From JANNRR01 sp043736155 (GTDB taxonomy: Bacteria; Pseudomonadota; Alphaproteobacteria; Rhodobacterales; Rhodobacteraceae), in assembly GCA_043736155.1 (NCBI GenBank), contig JAYTDA010000456.1, positions 1-32,407 of the forward strand: DNA of 32,407 nt, read 5' to 3'. Position numbers and translations under genes: made by a program. The notes under the pieces were generated by a model. It worked only from the letters and a program-made list of their open reading frames with translations. It was not told the origin of the DNA and did no database searches. This document shows positions 23,197 to 31,822 of this stretch, piece by piece. Each line of letters opens with the position of its first letter. Positions within the stretch are counted from its first letter, which is position 1.

Positions 23197-24051
23197 ATGC
23201 TGGCATTGATCTGTGGTCTGGCCTCGGCGCTGTCATGGGCGGTGCATGACCTGCTGGTGCGCAAACTGGCGCAGGCCGGGTCGGTGCTGCCGATGATGCT
23301 GGTGGTGGTCAGTGCGGGCTGTGTTGCCATGGCGGCGGCGGCGCTGGTCTGGGGGGGCTGGGAACAGATGACCGGAGTAGCCTATGGCTATGCGCTGGCC
23401 ACCGGGGTTGCCTATGTGGTGGGGATGCTGGGGCTGTACCGGGCGTTTCAACTGGCCCCGGTGCGGATCGTCGCCCCGGTGCTGGGGTCGTTTCCGATAA
23501 TCTCGCTGGGCATTGCCGCCTGGCAAGGCGCTGCTGTCGGGGTGATGGAATGGCTGGCGGTGCTGGCGATCGTGGCGGGCATCGCCGTGGTGGCGCTGCA
23601 CAGCGCGGATGAGGGCGGGGGGCAACGGCCGCCGCTGGTGCCTGCGCTGCTGTGGGCAGCGCTTGGGGCCGTGGGGTTTGCGCTGACCTTTGCCTTGGGG
23701 CAAGAGGCGGTGCGCCAGGGCGCGGTGGTGCCGACAGTACTGGTGGCGCGGCTGACCTCGGCTGCGGTGATCGCGGGGATGGTGCTGGCGGTGCGCGCCC
23801 CGGTGGGCCAGGTGCGCGGATCGCTGCGGCTGCTGGCGCTGATGGGGGTGCTGGATGCCACGGCGCTGGCGCTGGTCCAGGCGGCGGCGCGGCTGCCGCA
23901 CCCGGAATATGCGTCTGTCGCATCATCGCTGTTCGGGGTGCTGACGATCCTGCTGGCCTGGCGGTTTCTGGGGGAGCGGGTGCAGCGGCTGCAATGGGCC
24001 GGGATTGCGGTGGTGTTTGCCGGGATCGGGGTGCTGTCGGCGCAGGGGTAG
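23197..24051 (+). CDS. EamA/DMT-superfamily transporter
   Basis: 284 residues from ATG 23197, which has a GGGGCGGA-type ribosome site; ATG 23179 is an alternative. About ten hydrophobic helices in two EamA halves are seen: LALICGLASALSWAVHDLLVRKLAQ opens the first and VPALLWAALGAVGFALTFALGQEA the second. APVRIVAPVLGSFPIISLGIA and LPHPEYASVASSLFGVLTILLAWRFLGERVQ are the matching inner repeats, typical of drug/metabolite transporters. Substrate is unknown. It is the only plus-strand gene inside the methylamine island, divergent from tdm and convergent with the regulator. Confidence 0.85.
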   Translation: MLALICGLASALSWAVHDLLVRKLAQAGSVLPMMLVVVSAGCVAMAAAALVWGGWEQMTGVAYGYALATGVAYVVGMLGLYRAFQLAPVRIVAPVLGSFPIISLGIAAWQGAAVGVMEWLAVLAIVAGIAVVALHSADEGGGQRPPLVPALLWAALGAVGFALTFALGQEAVRQGAVVPTVLVARLTSAAVIAGMVLAVRAPVGQVRGSLRLLALMGVLDATALALVQAAARLPHPEYASVASSLFGVLTILLAWRFLGERVQRLQWAGIAVVFAGIGVLSAQG

Positions 24052-24312
24052 GGGGCACCAGGACTTCCTGCTTCGTGCCGGATTTGGCGGAGACAAATTC
24101 GGCCGCGCCTGCCTGCCCCTTGGCAAGCGCGGATAGAGCGCCAGCCCAGGCAGGCGCCCGAATTCCCGACCACAGCACCCAGAACAACGCCCCTTGCCCT
24201 TCGCTTGCGCTCTCGGGCAACGGGCCGGTTGTCCTTCCACTGGAAGACCAACTGATCGGCCCGGGTCACTATGCCGATGGACAGTTCCTTTTACCCATGT
24301 TCCAAAGGCCCC

Positions 24313-25302
24313 CTATTCCGACGCCTGTCGTCCGCGCAGTCCGCCAGACAGCCGCCGTTCGGCCTGCGGGCTGACGCCGAACGCCTCGGTATAGTGCCGT
24401 GTCATCGGGGCGGACCGGGGGTAACCGATCGAGGCGGCGATGTCGGTCATTGTGTCGCTGGAATACAGCACCCGCTGCCGCGCCTTGGCGAGCCGCATCA
24501 GCCGGTAATAGCGCAACGGACTTTGCCCGGTTTCGCGTTTGAACTGCCGTTCGAAATGGCGCTCCGACATCTCGACGGCGGCGGCGACATCGGGGATGCG
24601 CAACGGGTCTTCGATATGGGCGTTGAACAGGGTGATGGCGTCGCGGATCGCAGGGGGCAGGGTATCGGCGGTGCCGGCACCGCGTGCCACCGGCACCTTT
24701 TGGCGGGCATGTTCATCACGGACAAACGGGTGCTGGAACCAGCAGGCCACCTCGGTCATGCAGGCGCGCCCCAGCCGCTCCTCGATCAACAGCAGCATCA
24801 GATCAAACACCGCCGCAGCCCCCGATACGGTGATGCGCCGCCCTTCGCGGACGATCACGGCTTCGCTGGCGCTGACACGCGGGTATTCCGCCTTGAACGC
24901 CGCCTCATAGCACCAGTGAACCGAACAGCCGTGGCCTTCCATCAAGCCCGCGCGGGCCAGCGGGAAGATACCGCCGGAAAAGGCCCCCAGCACCACCCCG
25001 GTGCGGTCGAGCCAGCGCAGACGCGCGGGGGAACGGCGGGGGTCGGCGAATTGGGCCACCGGGGGTGACAGCAGGTACAGGTGATCGACATCGCCACAAT
25101 CGGCCAACAGCACATCCGGTTCAAACCGCACCTGCGCCGATGAGGGCACCGGGCCGGGCTGTTCACCGATCAGCAGCCATTCGAAATGCAGCTGGCCGGT
25201 GATTTCATTGGCGGCGCGCAAGGGTTCGATGGCAGAGGTCAGACAGGCCATCGGGAACCCCGGCAGCATCAGAAAGCCAAGGCGCAGCGGGGCTGCCGCC
25301 AT
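24313..25302 (-). CDS. GlxA-family AraC-type transcriptional regulator
   Basis: 329 residues from ATG 25302, with GGAGG seven bases upstream formed by the last codons of dmmC. The N-terminal DJ-1/PfpI-like domain (LRLGFLMLPGFPMACLTSAIEPLRAAN ... GVVLGAFSGGIFPLARAGLMEG) is followed by two AraC HTH units at the C-terminus (DPLRIPDVAAAVEMSERHFERQFKRETGQSP, then TMTDIAASIGYPRSAPMTRHYTEAFGVSP). Regulators of this class control glycine betaine, carnitine and dimethylglycine use in other bacteria (family knowledge). Because it directly follows dmmC with two bases between, it probably controls this cluster (inference). The usual nucleophile Cys is replaced (AFSGG), so it is a ligand sensor rather than an enzyme. 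Confidence 0.88.
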   Translation of the reverse strand: MAAAPLRLGFLMLPGFPMACLTSAIEPLRAANEITGQLHFEWLLIGEQPGPVPSSAQVRFEPDVLLADCGDVDHLYLLSPPVAQFADPRRSPARLRWLDRTGVVLGAFSGGIFPLARAGLMEGHGCSVHWCYEAAFKAEYPRVSASEAVIVREGRRITVSGAAAVFDLMLLLIEERLGRACMTEVACWFQHPFVRDEHARQKVPVARGAGTADTLPPAIRDAITLFNAHIEDPLRIPDVAAAVEMSERHFERQFKRETGQSPLRYYRLMRLAKARQRVLYSSDTMTDIAASIGYPRSAPMTRHYTEAFGVSPQAERRLSGGLRGRQASE

Positions 25303-25304
25303 GA

Positions 25305-26390
25305 TCAATCCTCCGGCCACCAGCCGGGAGAGGTGGCGGCACCATCGTCATGGGCGGCCAGCCACGCCGCCATGGCATCGCGGTTGCGCAAAAACCCCTT
25401 GTAGGCGGCAAGGTCGGGATGCAGGTCGCGCACCACCCGGTGCAGGCGGCGGCCCCACTTCGGCACCGTCACCAACTCGGCGAACTGGCCCAGATAGCAG
25501 CGGATCGAAAAGGCCACGGCGTTGGACCGGGGCAGCCGGAACAGGGCCTGCAACTCCACCCGCAGATGCATCTTTTCACCGATATTGTCGGGCGTCACCG
25601 ATGCCCGCGTCGGCCCCCATTTCGGATAGGTTTCGGGGGCGGTATCGAGCAGCGGGTTCACCGTCATCGTCCAGTTGAACCGCCGCACCGGGGCACCGTG
25701 CTGCAGTTTCAGCAGGAACTTCAGCGCGCGGTCAAACACGCCCTTTTCATGCGCCAAAGGCACCGGGGCATGCCATTCCATGAAGCTCATGCCGATGTCG
25801 AAATCGAGGCTCCAGTCGGCCTGACTGGTGATCATCCCGGCATCCATCCACAGATCGTTGTCGCGTTCATCCTGCAGCGAAAAGTCGCCCTGGGTCTGGC
25901 GGGTGATATATTCGAACGGGCCGTAGGGCAGGGTGCTGTCATCAAGGAAAGTGAAGTGCTGGTCAATGCCAAGGGGCCGGTTGACCCAGTGCCAGCGGTT
26001 GCCATCTTTGGTCAGCGAAAACCATTGCGGATAATCGCGCGCCTTGGCCTCCATGATCAGTTCCAGCAGATCCCACCCGGCAAGGGTCATGTGCGGCAGC
26101 GACTGGCAGCGGAGCGGGTCCTCGGCCAGCACCTTGGCGCGGTCGATCATTTCCGCCACATAATGCTCATCCACATCGAATGCATGTTCGAACACCGAGT
26201 CTTTGCGGCCCGGCACGTGTGGTTCCATGTTGACCGAATACATGTAGTCATCGCGGTCGAACGGAAACGGAAAGCGGCGGATGGCTTGCGGCGAATTGCG
26301 ATAGGTGAAGTCACCCCGAAATGTCTCATCGCGGAAAAAGCCGCCGTGGTCGCCGAGTTTGGGGTCGCCCGGTTTGAGATCAAGGCTCAT
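25305..26390 (-). CDS. dmmC: Dimethylamine monooxygenase haem subunit (DUF3445)
   Basis: 361 residues. The DUF3445 family comprises haem-dependent oxidative N-demethylases. Recognisable parts are RFPFPFDRDDYMYSVNMEPH, YPQWFSLTKDGNRWHWVNRPLG, PFEYITRQTQGDFSLQDE, the acidic AGMITSQADWSLDFDIGMSFMEWHAPVP, and RRFNWTMTVNPLLD followed by the MHLRVELQALFRLPRSNAVAFSIRCYLG core. It oxidises DMA to methylamine plus formaldehyde, with electrons from DmmB. It starts 9 bases after dmmB, and its end supplies the ribosome site of the regulator. Subunit letters follow the D-A-B-C gene order known from marine Rhodobacteraceae, from memory; some texts may letter them differently. Confidence 0.88.
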   Translation of the reverse strand: MSLDLKPGDPKLGDHGGFFRDETFRGDFTYRNSPQAIRRFPFPFDRDDYMYSVNMEPHVPGRKDSVFEHAFDVDEHYVAEMIDRAKVLAEDPLRCQSLPHMTLAGWDLLELIMEAKARDYPQWFSLTKDGNRWHWVNRPLGIDQHFTFLDDSTLPYGPFEYITRQTQGDFSLQDERDNDLWMDAGMITSQADWSLDFDIGMSFMEWHAPVPLAHEKGVFDRALKFLLKLQHGAPVRRFNWTMTVNPLLDTAPETYPKWGPTRASVTPDNIGEKMHLRVELQALFRLPRSNAVAFSIRCYLGQFAELVTVPKWGRRLHRVVRDLHPDLAAYKGFLRNRDAMAAWLAAHDDGAATSPGWWPED

Positions 26391-26399
26391 GGATCGCTC

Positions 26400-27362
26400 C
26401 TAACGGTCAATGACAAGGGTTTTCCCCTCGAACCGCGACACACAGGGCATGATCTTTAGCCCCGATGCCTGTTCCTCGGGGGTCAGCCAGTGGTCGCGGT
26501 GCAGGATGTGGCCATCACTGGCCAGCACGTCGGTTTCGCACTGGCCACATGCCCCGCCACGGCACAGATAGGGGGCATCGACCCCGGCCGCCTCTATCGC
26601 CTCCAGCAGCGATTGTGCCGTGCCGACGGTGATGGTCTTGCCAGAGGTCTTGAGGTGAACCGCAAAGGCGGCACCGGTGCCGGGGGCCAGAAATTCCTCG
26701 TGATGCAGCGCGCCTTTGGGCCAGCCCATCGCTTCGGCGGTAGACAGAACCCAACCGATCATCCCCTTGGGGCCGCAGACATAAAGGTGGGTGCCAAGCG
26801 GCTGCATCGACAGGGTAGTGGCCAGGTCGATCATCTGCCGTTCATCGTCGAAATAGCAATGAACCTGTGCCGGATGCGCCGCAGTCAGCCGGTCCATATA
26901 GGCACCAAGGCTGCGGTTGCGGGCGGCATAGTGCAATTCAAACCGCCCGCCTTGAAGCGACAGCTGGGCGATCTGCGCCAGAAACGGGGTGATGCCGATC
27001 CCACCGGCAATCAGCAGATGTTTGCGGGCGCGGGTGTCCAGCGGAAACAGATTGATCGGGTGGCTCACCACCATCTGCATCCCCGGCACCACATGGCGGT
27101 GCATGAACAGCGACCCGCCGCGGCCCTGATCGTCGCGGCGGACAGAGATTTCGTAGCCGGAGGTATCGCCGGGGTCGCTCATCAGCGAATAGGGGTTCAG
27201 GCGGCGGGTGCCGTGGTCCTCCATTTCCACCACAATGTGCGAGCCGCCGGAAAAGGCGGGCAACCGGCTGTTGTCGCGCGCGGTAAAGCGGAACCGGGTG
27301 ATCAGGTCATTGACCCTGATCACTTCGGCGACCTGTACGCTGAGTTTTGCCCCGCCGCTCAT
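26400..27362 (-). CDS. dmmB: Dimethylamine monooxygenase reductase subunit (PDR/VanB type)
   Basis: 320 residues from ATG 27362, overlapping the dmmA stop as ATGA; upstream open sequence to 27539 lies in dmmA and is not coding in this frame. It has a flavin domain (RLNPYSLMS, 54-62), an NAD(P)H domain (LIAGGIGITPFLAQ, CGPKGMIGWVL) and a C-terminal plant-type [2Fe-2S] ferredoxin domain with Cys267, Cys272, Cys275 and Cys307 (LCRGGACGQCETDV ... MPCVSRF). This is the phthalate dioxygenase reductase/VanB layout. It would pass electrons from NAD(P)H to the haem subunit DmmC. Confidence 0.92.
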   Translation of the reverse strand: MSGGAKLSVQVAEVIRVNDLITRFRFTARDNSRLPAFSGGSHIVVEMEDHGTRRLNPYSLMSDPGDTSGYEISVRRDDQGRGGSLFMHRHVVPGMQMVVSHPINLFPLDTRARKHLLIAGGIGITPFLAQIAQLSLQGGRFELHYAARNRSLGAYMDRLTAAHPAQVHCYFDDERQMIDLATTLSMQPLGTHLYVCGPKGMIGWVLSTAEAMGWPKGALHHEEFLAPGTGAAFAVHLKTSGKTITVGTAQSLLEAIEAAGVDAPYLCRGGACGQCETDVLASDGHILHRDHWLTPEEQASGLKIMPCVSRFEGKTLVIDR

Positions 27363-27979
27363 CTGAACCGCTCCACGCTTTCGGGCACCTTGCCGGGGTC
27401 TTCGGCGTCGATATTCACCCCCTGAAACGCCGCCAGCCTGCGGGAGTAATGGTCGCGGACAAACAGATGCAGACCGCAATGGCTGCATGGAAACGGATCG
27501 GTCAGCACATGTTCGGTGATGCCTTTGCAATGCACACATTGCACCCGCCGTGCGGTGGACCCGCGATGTTCCTTTTGAATGTCCTTGTGCGGAAAACCGG
27601 TGGCCATGATGTCACGCTCGGCCTGCCCGATCAGGCTTTCGGTGCCGGTCAGGTAGAACTGGGTGCCCATCCGGGCGTTGGCCAATACCTGCGCCAGCCT
27701 TGGCAACAGCGTGGGAATGGTGGGGGCGCGGTAGAATTGCGCCGCCCCCAGCGCCTGCAGCAGGGTTGATTGATCGGTGCCGTTCAGCCCCGGTGCATAG
27801 ATGATGTGCAGGGTGGCCAGCATCGCGGCGCGGCCCTCACCCGCCTTGTCCAGCAGATCGGCGACAGCCCCGGCACCTTCGCCGTCGGCAATTACCAGAT
27901 GGTGCGCCCCGGTGCGTGGTTGCAGCACACCATAGGTGGGGCGGCTTTTGATCGCGGGGGGAAATTGGGTCTTGCTCAT
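27359..27979 (-). CDS. dmmA: Dimethylamine monooxygenase small subunit with zinc ribbon
   Basis: 206 residues. The N-terminal part has a nucleotide-binding-like look (TGAHHLVIADGEGAGAVADLLD, TLHIIYAPG, MGTQFYLTGTESLIGQAERDIM), resembling part of a flavodoxin-reductase fold. The C-terminus is a zinc ribbon with CVHC (148-151) and CSHC (165-168), then GLHLFVRDHYSRRLAAFQGV, as in the DmmA family. In the Dmm complex this subunit is essential, though its exact role is not settled. It lies 32 bases after dmmD and overlaps dmmB by 4 bases. Confidence 0.88.
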   Translation of the reverse strand: MSKTQFPPAIKSRPTYGVLQPRTGAHHLVIADGEGAGAVADLLDKAGEGRAAMLATLHIIYAPGLNGTDQSTLLQALGAAQFYRAPTIPTLLPRLAQVLANARMGTQFYLTGTESLIGQAERDIMATGFPHKDIQKEHRGSTARRVQCVHCKGITEHVLTDPFPCSHCGLHLFVRDHYSRRLAAFQGVNIDAEDPGKVPESVERFR

Positions 27980-28011
27980 GCGCGGCCTGTGGTCGGTGAT
28001 CTGGGTTCGGT

Positions 28012-29151
28012 TCAGCCCTGCACGCTGCGGCGCTTTTTCTCGGGGTCAAAGAACGGCATCGCATGGGTGGTGGCGGCGATCGGGCCATGGGTGCCGCAGC
28101 GCACTTCCAGCCTGGTGCCATTGGTGGCACAATCGACCGGCAGGCGGGCAATGGCAATGTTGTGCTTGTTCAAGGGCGAAAACATCGCCTGCGTCACCAG
28201 CCCGACCTTGTTGCCGTCGCGGAACACCGGTGCGCCGTTGCCCGGCACCTTGGTGCCATCCAGCTTCAGCCCCCAGATCCTGAACCGTTCGCGGCCTTTC
28301 AGCCGGTAATGCTCCTCGGCACCGCGAAACCCGGTCTTGCCGGGCGACACGGTGAAATCCAGCCCCAGTTCCCACAATGTATCGCCGGGGCCTTCGTTAT
28401 CGAACGGATACATCTCGGAATTGTCGAACGGGAAAAACAGCAGATAGCTTTCGGTGCGCAGCATATCCAGCGTGGTGAACCGGCAGGGAATGATCCCCAT
28501 CGCCCTGCCTTCGTCCAGTATCCGGTCCCAGATCATCCCGGCATCCTGACCCCGGCAAAAAATCTCGTAGCCGCGTTCGCCGGTATAGCCGGTGCGTGAC
28601 AGGGTGACGGGTTTGCCGAACAGGCTGGTTGGCATATGGCTCATGTAGGGCAATGCCCGGACGCCGGGGATATGCTGTTCCAGATAATCCACCGCCAGCG
28701 GGCCTTGCAGCGACAGGTCGTGCAGGTTGTCATCGAACCGCACTGACACATCGCGGCCGGTCGCCGCCATGGTCAATTGCTCGTGCCCCTGACCCGAGCC
28801 ATGAACCACGGTAAAGCTGTTCGGCCCCATCCGGTAGATCACGCAATCGTCGATGAATTTCCCGGCATCGTTCAGCATGCAGGCATAGACCGCCCGGCCC
28901 GGCATCAGCTTTTCCATGTTGCGCGTGGTGGCGCGCTCAATGACATGGCTGGCGGCGGGGCCGGTGATGTGGACCTTTTTCAGGCCGGACACATCCATCA
29001 GACCCGCCTTGGTGCGGATCGCCATATATTCGGCATCGGGATCGCCCTTGGCATAGGACCAGGCGGTGCCCATGCCGCTCCAGTCTTCCAGATCGGAGCC
29101 AAGGGCGCGGTGGCGGTCGATCAACGCCGAAAAACGCCAGGAATTGGTCAT
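28012..29151 (-). CDS. dmmD: GcvT-like aminomethyltransferase of the DMA cluster
   Basis: 379 residues from ATG 29151, with GGGGAGA upstream; the frame is open further up without family features. It is a folate-binding GcvT-type protein: MAIRTKAGLMDVSGLKKVHITGPAA, MLNDAGKFIDDCVIYRMG, the folate-site SRTGYTGERGYEIF, TTLDMLRTESYLLF and FRDGNKVGLVTQAMFSP. Such proteins take one-carbon units onto tetrahydrofolate; in this cluster the partner is probably formaldehyde from DMA oxidation (inference). A 464-base region separates it from the permease upstream, so it may begin its own transcript. Confidence 0.85.
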   Translation of the reverse strand: MTNSWRFSALIDRHRALGSDLEDWSGMGTAWSYAKGDPDAEYMAIRTKAGLMDVSGLKKVHITGPAASHVIERATTRNMEKLMPGRAVYACMLNDAGKFIDDCVIYRMGPNSFTVVHGSGQGHEQLTMAATGRDVSVRFDDNLHDLSLQGPLAVDYLEQHIPGVRALPYMSHMPTSLFGKPVTLSRTGYTGERGYEIFCRGQDAGMIWDRILDEGRAMGIIPCRFTTLDMLRTESYLLFFPFDNSEMYPFDNEGPGDTLWELGLDFTVSPGKTGFRGAEEHYRLKGRERFRIWGLKLDGTKVPGNGAPVFRDGNKVGLVTQAMFSPLNKHNIAIARLPVDCATNGTRLEVRCGTHGPIAATTHAMPFFDPEKKRRSVQG

Positions 29152-29615
29152 GCAATGTCTCCCCGAATGGTCTGATTTTCGCCAAGTCTGGGAGGATTCC
29201 CGGCAGAAATCAATAATGAAGTGCAAGATTTTTTCTTGGCAGCAAACAATCGGCAGCAAAAAAGGGCTACTTGCAGTGAAATGGACTGTGCCGGCCAATT
29301 CGCTTTGTCTGACAACCCAACCCCACCGCCTTTGCCGAGATGAGCGGGAATAGACGATCCACCGGATCGTCCCGCTCCCCTAGATCAAGGTGCCGCTGGA
29401 CTGGTGGAGCACGAGACGACAGAGGGAAGCGCCTGCCCCGGCGAAGCGAAGCGCCCGCCCTGAGGGGGGGCAGGCGCTGCCCGGTCCTTTGAGGACCGGG
29501 GGTGCCAACTGAGCTGTTGCTTTGTGACAGGCCCGATGGGGCCTGCCAGAGGGACGTTGAATCTGTCAAATCCAATTCGGAAATTGCTACCCCTTCTCCA
29601 TAGTTCAGGCCCGGT
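29152..29615. other. 464-base intergenic region with a run of hairpins before dmmD
   Basis: No gene is seen. Four stems stand in a row: GACGATCC/GGATCGTC (29353-29371, extended by GAGCGG/CCGCTC), AGCGCCTGCCCC/GGGGCAGGCGCT (29428-29478), CCGGTCCT/AGGACCGG (29481-29499) and CAGGCCC/GGGCCTG (29528-29545). None has a clear T-run on the minus strand. They lie just after the permease stop. The AT-richer part at 29200-29290 is where the dmmD promoter is likely. Confidence 0.6.
29428..29499 (-). terminator. Two strong tandem hairpins after the APC permease
   Basis: A perfect 12-bp stem (29428-29439 with 29467-29478) and a perfect 8-bp stem (29481-29488 with 29492-29499, 3-base loop) are adjacent, 117 bases past the permease stop. 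They probably end or attenuate the tmm-permease transcript, though the expected T-run is missing, so RNA stabilisation or a regulatory leader is also possible. Confidence 0.4.
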
Positions 29616-31379
29616 TCACCCCGGCAGCACAAAGAACCAGTTGGCCCACAGCACCACAACCGCACCGGCAACCAGCGTCAGATAGGGCAGCATCCCGGCT
29701 TTGCGTTCACCCAGATCGCCGTCTTTCAGACCCAGATCGTCATAGGCCTCTTTCGGGAACTTGCCGCCATCCTGCAGGTAGTGGCGGAACCAGAACACCG
29801 GGATGATCAGCGCGGCAAAAATCAGGCCCGACCACAGTGCGTTGGAATAGCCCCAGACCTTGGCACCGGCGCCCAGAAACAGCGCGTTGACAAAGGCGAG
29901 GATTGTGTTGACCCCGATCAGCCAGTTCGGCGCTTTCCATGGCCGGTCCATATGGGCGCTGTCGATCCGGTGAATCCAGCCTGCATTCAGGTTCAGGAAG
30001 TTGAACAGGATGTAGCCGACGTTGGAGATTGCCAGAACGTAGAAATAGCCGCCAACGTCCGACGCCAAAGCCAGCAGAAAGACGTTGAAGGCAAAGTCTG
30101 TCCACATCGCCCGCGACGGCACGCCGTGCGAATTCACCGTGCTCAGATATTTCGGCAACCAGCCATCGCGCGATCCCTGATATAGGGTGCGGGAAGACCC
30201 GGCCATCGCCGTCATGATCGCCATGAACAGCGCGGCGATCATCAGGATCACGAAGATCTGGGTGACAACGGCACCACCGCCGACCATGTTGCCCAGCGCC
30301 TCACCAATGCCGGTGCCGTCAACGATGCCGGTGGCCAACATGCCTTCCTGCCCCAGAACCCCCTGAAACGAGAACGGGATGATGAAAAAGAACACGCAGC
30401 ACAGCAGGCCGGAATAGAAGATGGCGCGAAAGGTGTCGGCCTTGGGGTCTTTCAACTCGCTGGTGTAGCAGACGGCGGTTTCAAAGCCATAGGTCGACCA
30501 TGCGGCGATATAAAGCCCGCCAAGGAACAGGGTCCAGCCGCCGATGTTCCAGCTGCCATCAACCCCGGAATAGGCGGCGGTGGGGGGCAGCAGGTTGGTG
30601 ACATTCATCGCGTTGATCTGGCCGGTAAAGATCGGCACCAGACCGACCAGCAGCAGCGGGGTCAAAACTATGATCGCCAGCCACTTTTGCGCAGCGGCCG
30701 TGCTGGCGATGCCCCGGTGCTGGATCAACAGGATCAGCAGCATCAACAGCACGCCGATCACGAAGGTGGAGTTGAAGTGCAGCACCCCAAGGCCGGGAAT
30801 GTTCAGAGTAAAGGCTTCAAACACCCGGAACGCCGGGGTCAGCGCTGCAACGCCATCCGCCGATGCCACTGCGGCAATCGCATCCGCCGGGGCGGTGCCT
30901 GCGTTGGCAGCGATGTAGTCAACCACCGATTGGGTACTGTCGGTATAGCTGGCAAGGTTCGCTGCAACCCAGTCGATCACCGCCTGACTTTCCGCCAACG
31001 GCACCGGGAACAGCGCGTTCAGGATATATCCTGCGGCAATCGCGCAGCCGAGGCTGAGCACCGGCGACCAGGCGAACCAGTTGCACCAGACCGACAGCGG
31101 CGCGATCAGCTTGGAATAGCGCAGCCAGGCAGTGGCACCGTAAACGCTGGTGCCGCCCGACTTGTTGCCGAACATGCCGGCCATTTCGGCATAGGTGAAA
31201 CTTTGCAGAAAGCCCATGACCATCGAGATGATCCAGACCACAAAGGCCAGCTTTCCGGTGGTTCCGGCGATACCGCCAATCGAGAAAAGGACCAGCGGCG
31301 GCACACCTGCCGCGACCCAAAAGGCCCCTTTCCAGTCAAGCGCCCGGACCATCTGGCCCGAACTGGATTGCGTCGACAT
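29616..31379 (-). CDS. APC-family permease in the trimethylamine island
   Basis: 587 residues from ATG 31379, with GGGAGTAAGG upstream. About 12 membrane helices are present, in the amino acid-polyamine-organocation layout: LVLFSIGGIAGTTGKLAFVVWIISM, YAEMAGMFGNKSGGTSVYG, LGGLYIAAWSTYGFETAVCYTSELKDP and GSSRTLYQGSRDGWLPKYL. The TGKLAF/GKSGG areas are the usual substrate sites. A long periplasmic or loop insertion of about 60 residues follows the third helix (LASYTDSTQSVVDYIAANAGTAP ...). The gene lies between tmm and dmmD on the same strand, so it may import trimethylamine, TMAO or a related amine (inference). Known TMA or TMAO carriers in these bacteria are BCCT or ABC systems. Confidence 0.85.
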   Translation of the reverse strand: MSTQSSSGQMVRALDWKGAFWVAAGVPPLVLFSIGGIAGTTGKLAFVVWIISMVMGFLQSFTYAEMAGMFGNKSGGTSVYGATAWLRYSKLIAPLSVWCNWFAWSPVLSLGCAIAAGYILNALFPVPLAESQAVIDWVAANLASYTDSTQSVVDYIAANAGTAPADAIAAVASADGVAALTPAFRVFEAFTLNIPGLGVLHFNSTFVIGVLLMLLILLIQHRGIASTAAAQKWLAIIVLTPLLLVGLVPIFTGQINAMNVTNLLPPTAAYSGVDGSWNIGGWTLFLGGLYIAAWSTYGFETAVCYTSELKDPKADTFRAIFYSGLLCCVFFFIIPFSFQGVLGQEGMLATGIVDGTGIGEALGNMVGGGAVVTQIFVILMIAALFMAIMTAMAGSSRTLYQGSRDGWLPKYLSTVNSHGVPSRAMWTDFAFNVFLLALASDVGGYFYVLAISNVGYILFNFLNLNAGWIHRIDSAHMDRPWKAPNWLIGVNTILAFVNALFLGAGAKVWGYSNALWSGLIFAALIIPVFWFRHYLQDGGKFPKEAYDDLGLKDGDLGERKAGMLPYLTLVAGAVVVLWANWFFVLPG

Positions 31380-31822
31380 GTCCCTTACTCCCGTTGGTTG
31401 TTACGGCTATTGGTGCAGCGGCTTTGCGCCGCCGATTGTGCCGCTTGGGTTGAAAAATCCGAGTGCCAGCCCTCAATCAGCCAGCGTTTGCCGCGATCTG
31501 CCCTGCCTCCTCTTCGCCACAACCGTCCCTGCGGGCCCAGCCAGTTTCAGCCGCTGAAACGGCCCGTTGGTGAAAATAACCACGCAACCGCTGGCAGGGC
31601 GAGAGAAATTGTTACTTTGCGACAAAACTGTTCCCCGATGATGGCAGGTGTTCGACCCATCGGGGCAAACATTGGTTGCCCTTGGCGCAACCGGCTGGAT
31701 CGCGAATTTCCGCCCCGAATTTCCGCCCGAATTTCAGCCCCGAATTTTCTGCGAAAATTCAAGTCGCGGCACCAAAGTCGCCGCGGAGTTTTCGCAGAAA
31801 TCGCGTGCCCCTAGTCAGCCCC
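31380..31822. other. 443-base intergenic region between tmm and the permease
   Basis: No gene is seen. The 31700-31800 part is full of repeats: CGAATTTC begins at 31703, 31716 and 31728 and CGAATTTT at 31741. It then enters the inverted repeat at 31746-31800. The rest shows no familiar RNA motif. The permease promoter is likely here. Confidence 0.55.
31746..31800 (-). terminator. Inverted repeat just after tmm
   Basis: TTTCTGCGAAAA (31746-31757) and TTTTCGCAGAAA (31789-31800) are perfect 12-bp inverted repeats with an inner CGCGGC/GCCGCG stem. The repeat begins 22 bases past the tmm stop. It can fold as a hairpin in the tmm transcript, as terminator or barrier; a regulator site is the other option. 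Confidence 0.55.

Noticed and set aside
24052..24312. Possible gene remnant between the EamA gene and the regulator
   Set aside because: Several frames are open but none resembles a known protein, and no start with a ribosome site is seen.
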